From positions 189,851,741 to 189,915,740 of the forward strand of contig CM041465.1 of NCBI GenBank assembly GCA_023213395.1: a stretch of 64,000 nucleotides of DNA, given 5' to 3'. Below, one piece after another: positions 60,021 to 64,000 of this stretch. This stretch comes from Cycas panzhihuaensis (taxonomy: Eukaryota; Cycadophyta). The notes beneath the pieces were generated by a model. It did not search any database and had not been told where the DNA came from. It saw nothing but the letters and a program-made list of their open reading frames with translations. The position numbers and the translations under genes are program-made. Every line of letters starts with the position of its first letter. The first letter of the stretch is position 1.

Positions 60021-60272
60021 TCACAGCCTAAAACCATCAATCATTCTATGTATTAATTATCAACATAGTAATAGAAAATATCTTTAAAGATAAAATAGTA
60101 AATTACTAATTTTCATATGAAACTAACCTAAGTTTTGACTCTCTGTTTTTGTATCACATGAAAAACTACTCTGTATTATAGTAATATTTATAGTACTATA
60201 GATTATCATGTGGTATGACCTACAATGCCATCCATGATACCATAATAATATTTATGGTACTATAGATAAAAT
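60021..60272. other. Possible start of the 3' LTR of element H, cut by element E
   Basis: Contains TATAGTACTATAGATT near 60187 and GGTACTATAGAT near 60256, words also present at 51050-51105. Element E begins at 60273, so the rest of any LTR would lie beyond the window. Inference only. Confidence 0.3.
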
Positions 60273-60489
60273 TGTTGAGATATAATGTTTTATCTAGGAA
60301 AGAAAAGGGGGTCATGTTAGACCCACCCTTAATGTACTCATAAGATCATGCCACTTGGCAGTATCCAAGTGATCGGTTACATTAGTAGTTATAACCATCA
60401 CATCACTGTTGTATATTTAAGCAGATTAAATCTCAATAGAAATCAAGTACATTCTTTTCTCTGTTTAAATTTTGCTCTGATTTTCAACA
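60273..60489 (+). repeat. 5' LTR of copia element E
   Basis: 217 bp from TGTTGAGATATAATG to TTTTCAACA, giving TGTTGA/TCAACA inverted termini. GTATATTTAAGCAG near 60412 is a likely TATA box. The partner LTR lies outside the window, so the left end is inferred from the TG terminus. Confidence 0.75.
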
Positions 60490-60501
60490 TGGTATCAGAG
60501 C
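60490..60501 (+). other. Primer-binding site of element E
   Basis: TGGTATCAGAGC, a perfect initiator-Met tRNA site directly after the LTR, with no spacer. Confidence 0.92.
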
Positions 60502-61144
60502 AGGCCTGTTTAATCTGATTCCTCTTCTGGTGAAGTTCCTCTGTCAAGACATCTCAGTCAAGAGTGCAAAAAGGAGACAAAGCAATAGGTAGTTTTTTGC
60601 AAGTCAAAGATCATACATTTCTTGATTTCTTGATTATGCAGGCAAATGCGGCATAAACGTCTGACGTAAAATTTTCAAAGTGCTCAGATCAAAGCCAAAT
60701 TTTGTGGGGAGATAGATCAGAGGATGTTGAACATATTTCTCTTCTCGAGTGAGTTCGTCTGAGACCGTTTTGCAGGCCAAAACACCCTCGAACCAGTCCA
60801 CACGGGATTGAGGAGATTTTCTCAGAAATTTCATCGATCTGCTCTCAATATCGGGTAATCTCTGTCCTAAACCCTTCTTAGTGATAGTACATGAAGATTC
60901 CAAGCCGATTCAAAGGATTTATTTCAGTATTTTCACAAATTTTTTCTCAAATCCGATTGCTGCCCTAGCCGTCATTTTTCATTCTAAGTCAGATTTCTCT
61001 CTTTTGAGAAATTTTTTTCAAAAACCGTCTTCAGTTTTGGAACGGCACCTAAGAAACCTTCGATTTGAGGTACACTTGTATTTTGGTCGTACACCTAGGG
61101 TTTCGTACGAAATTCCGTACAGCCGAAATTCCGGTTTTCTTGAG
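60502..61144 (+). other. Leader of element E
   Basis: About 640 bp, non-coding, C/T-rich in parts. It joins abruptly to the middle of gag near 61145. Confidence 0.6.
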
Positions 61145-61690
61145 TGTTAGAGGCATAATATCTGAACAAGATCTTGTGGAAATTGTAACAGCAAGGCTGG
61201 CAAAGTCATTTGATATAATTGTCAACACTATCACCGACAGTGATAGGTTAGACAAATTAACTCTTGATGAATTGGCAGGTTTGTTGCTAAGACAGGAACA
61301 AAGAAACAAAAGATACAAAAACACAACAGAATTGGAGGATGCATTTGCATCCAGACTGAATCTCGAGCCAAGAGGAAGATAACAATTTCAAGGACCAAGC
61401 GAGCGTCGATTCGGAGGGCGAGGATCTTTGGTCAAACACCAGAGGATGAGGACGCGGCAGAGAAAATAGAATATGCTACAACTGTGGAAGAACTAGACAT
61501 TTCGCCAGCAATTGTAGAATCTTTGACATATGCTGCTACTGCGGACAAAGTGGACATTATCCTTATCAGTGGCCACAAAGACGAAGTGAAATTTATAAAG
61601 GAAAATGACCTATTAGCGGATACAGCAAAGAAAATGATGAAGAAGAAGAAGAAGAAGAGGAGACGCCCTTCATCACAGCATTGGTTACCA
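61145..61690 (+). pseudogene. Copia element E gag, N-terminal half deleted
   Basis: The visible part starts in the middle of a copia gag: ISEQDLVEIV, LAKSFDIIVNTI, then DRLDKLTLDELAGLLLRQEQR, the conserved block before the C-terminal region. The usual start (PxFxGxNYxxW) and helices before it are absent, and leader sequence comes directly before this block. After a frame change near 61380-61400 there are two zinc-knuckle modules: CYNCGRTRHFASNC (61474-61515, intact CX2CX4HX4C) and CYCGQSGHYPYQW (61531-61569), whose last Cys is Trp. Two knuckles are unusual for plant copia gag. An ATG at 61065 upstream of the block opens a 105-residue frame ending at 61382, but its first 30 residues are leader. 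Confidence 0.75.
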
Positions 61691-64000
61691 GAATGAAAGA
61701 TAAAGACATATGGTACATAGATTCTGGAGCCTCTAAACATATGACAAGTCGGGAAGAATGGTTCCAAACCATGAATCCATACAATATGGACAAGTCGGTG
61801 AAATTTGGGTGACAAGTATTCCCTTAATATAAAGGGAGTGGAACCATTTCGATGAACACGAATGGAAATGAAAAAAGAATTGGAAATGTTCTATTTGTAC
61901 CAGATCTAGAAATGAATCTCCTCTCTGTCTCTCAACTGAGCAAAAAGGGTCTGAGAACCATTTTTGATGAAGAAGGGAATTGCCACATTTTGGATATGAA
62001 AAAAGATGGAAAAATTGTTGGAAAAGGAGTCAGATGCAATGATCTTTACAAACTCCTGTCAGATCCTGTACTTCCTTATCTAGAAGAAAAAACTTATACT
62101 ACTCTTAAATCTAATAATAAAGTATGGCATTTAAGGTATGGACATCTCTCAATTGATACACTTAAACAAATGGAAAAGTCAGAAATGGTAAATGGTTTAC
62201 CTAATATTTCATCAGATACATTTGTTTATAAAGGTTGTCAACTTGGGAAACATCACAGACTTCCATTTAAAGAAAGCACTTAGGAAGCTCATTCTAAATT
62301 AGAATTGATACACACAGACATCTGTGGTCCAATTTCACCTCTGACAATTAATGGATGCAGATACTTCTTAACTTTCATTGATGACTTCACCCGGAAGGTT
62401 TGGGTATATTTCTTACATAATAAGTCAGAAGTTTTTGAAACATTTAAAGAATTTAAGGCAGAAGTAGAGTTAGAATCAGGAATGAAGATCAAATGCATCA
62501 GATCAGATGGAGGAGGAGAATATATGTCAAAAGAGTTTCTAAATTACTGCAAAGACAGAGGGATTCGTAGACAAGTTACAACTCCTTATACTCCTCAGTC
62601 AAATGGAGTAGCTGAAAGAAAGAATAGAACTCTGATGGAAATGGCTCGAAGCATGATGTATGGAGCAAAAATATCTAAGACATATTGGGCAGAAGCAGTT
62701 AGCACAGCATGCTATCTAATAAACAGAAGTCCAACCAGAGCATTGAAGAACATCACTCCTGAAGAAGCTTGGACAGGACAAAAACCCAATGTAAGTTTTC
62801 TCAAAGTGTTTGGCAGTTAAGCATTTGTGCTTATTCCTGATAAAAGGAGGTCTAAATTAGATGCAAAAAGCATAGAATGTGTCTTAATAGGATACAGTAA
62901 AAATTCGAAGGCATATAAATGCATAGATCCAAGAACAAATAAAATCTATGTGAGTAGAGATGTTGTCTTTAACGAAGAAAACTCAGTTGAATCTTCACAA
63001 ATTAAAGTAATAGAAAATGAAAAAGAACAGGAAACTGCCAGACACAAAGTAATGCAAGAAGATGAGCCAGAAAATAAGTCAGAAGTTACATCAGAAGACC
63101 AAGAAACTGAAAAAGGAAATGATTCAGAAATTACTTTAGAAGAAGGACAAGCTGATTCATCGTCGTAAATCAGTCAAGGAGACACCATCAAAAAAGAAGG
63201 TCCACAGAAATAGAAAAAGTTGCCAAAATGGTATATCAAAACAGTTGAAGAAGGAAATATATTAGAACAGAAAACCCAGGGACAAAGGTCAAGGGCCCTT
63301 CTAAGCAAAGTTGAACCACAGAATTTTGAAGAAGCAAAAGATCATCAAGAATGGAGAGAAGTAATGGACAATGAAATAAATTCAATCAAGAAAAATCAAA
63401 CATGGGAATTAGTAGAACTACCTACTAATAAATCCACTGTAAACTACAAATGGGTTTATAAAACAAAGAAAGGAGTAGATGGTAAAATTGAGAAACATAA
63501 GGCAAGGTTAGTTGCAAAGGGATACACCCAAACAGCAGGTGTAGATTTTGATGAGACCTTTTCTCCAGTAGCAAAGATGAACACAGTAAGGATAGTAATA
63601 GCCTTGGCTACTGCCCAAAGTTGGGGAATCTCTCAGATGGATGTAAAGAGTGCCTTCTTAAATGGTGAACTAGAAGAAGAAGTCTATATGCAACAACCAG
63701 AAGGATATGTTGAACAGGGACAGGAGAATCTAGTCTGCAAATTGAAAAAGGCCTTGTATGGTCTAAAACAAGCGCCACGTGCCTGGTATACAAAATTACA
63801 TCATTTTCTTGAAGAAAATAACTTTATTCGATTAACTCGGACTCCGATCAGACATAAGAAAAATGAACAACAAGATAATAATAATTGTTGTCTATGTAGA
63901 TGATATGCTCCTTATTGGGAATGATGTAGAAGGAATTAAGTGGATCAAAAGTCAACTTTAGCAGAAATTTGAAATGACAGACTTGGGTTCACTAAATTAT
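61691..64000 (+). pseudogene. Copia element E pol: protease, integrase and partial RT
   Basis: Protease: DIWYIDSGASKHMTS (D-S-G at 61720-61728), then two compensating frame changes near 61808-61835 and VPDLEMNLLSVSQL. Integrase: VWHLRYGHLS, KGCQLGKHH (the first Cys of the CxxC pair is Tyr), HTDICGP, FIDDFTRKVW, RSDGGGEY and SNGVAERKNRT, so the D-D-E triad is intact. RT: NQTWELVELP, YKWVYKTK, ARLVAKGYTQ, DVKSAFLNGEL, ALYGLKQAPRAWY, then a frameshift near 63830 and VVYVDDMLLIG with the YVDD box at about 63891-63902. In the main frame, stops occur at 62281, 62818, 63166 and 63211. The element copies its RNA into DNA and integrates it; this copy cannot do so alone. Confidence 0.9.

Larger units (their letters stand above)
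60273..64000 (+). mobile_element. Ty1/copia LTR retrotransposon E, runs off the window
   Basis: A plus-strand element with a 217-bp 5' LTR, a perfect primer-binding site directly adjoining, a leader, a shortened gag, protease, integrase and the first two-thirds of RT. The window ends in RT just after the YVDD box, so RNase H and the 3' LTR are not visible. The flank AAAAT (60268-60272) would be the left half of the target duplication. The coding region has few lesions compared with elements A and D: long stretches remain open in one frame from about 61.4 to 63.8 kb. Confidence 0.9.

Noticed and set aside
1-64000. CRISPR array, bacterial operon, rRNA or intact tRNA genes
   Set aside because: No regularly spaced direct repeats with unique spacers, no bacterial gene organisation and no complete tRNA or rRNA sequence were seen; the window is plant repeat DNA.

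Overview
This is nuclear DNA of a land plant, from a large, AT-rich, gene-poor genome. Nearly everything recognisable is LTR retrotransposon sequence (Ty1/copia and Ty3/gypsy), old, mutated and stacked inside one another. The elements use plant-type primer-binding sites for initiator Met tRNA, and most LTR differences are C/T or G/A changes, as expected of methylated plant DNA. Long retention of decayed elements suits a gymnosperm-like or other giant plant genome, but the sequence does not fix the species.

Layout. 1-6495: decayed repeat DNA with a minus-strand gypsy integrase tail (about 3205-3740) and a plus-strand gypsy protease fragment (about 6175-6396). 6496-15141: a structurally complete minus-strand copia element (here called B), with 334-bp LTRs, a 5-bp target duplication AAGGG, a mutated gag-pol and a 3.7-kb leader; it interrupts the gypsy protease region. 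15931-34016: a minus-strand gypsy element (A), with 376-bp LTRs and a decayed gag-pol. It was split by a minus-strand copia-type element (C, 22163-33525, 334-bp LTRs, target duplication TACTA). C was in turn split by a plus-strand copia element (D, 24215-30566, 374-bp LTRs). 34017-43130: mostly featureless AT-rich DNA with microsatellites, short hairpins and one candidate LTR end.

43680-44462 holds the only convincing host gene. It encodes a membrane-anchored LEA_2 / NDR1-HIN1-like (NHL) protein of 215 residues, in two exons with a 135-bp GT-AG intron. A foldback (inverted-repeat) element lies about 30 bp downstream. 45130-51000 is again anonymous, with one further candidate LTR/primer-site junction. 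About 51000-60270 looks like a plus-strand gypsy element (H) with a gag and protease remnant at 54700-56640 and a possible antisense acidic reading frame near 59.1 kb. At 60273 a plus-strand copia element (E) begins with a 217-bp LTR and runs off the end of the window within reverse transcriptase.

The genes do not form a pathway. The window records successive retrotransposon insertions around one isolated defence/stress-type membrane protein gene. I saw no CRISPR array, convincing rRNA or tRNA gene, or other novel multi-gene system. The points most worth checking are the three-level nest whose LTR divergences contradict its insertion order, the shared long leaders of B and C, the loss of pol from C, and the foldback beside the LEA_2 gene.
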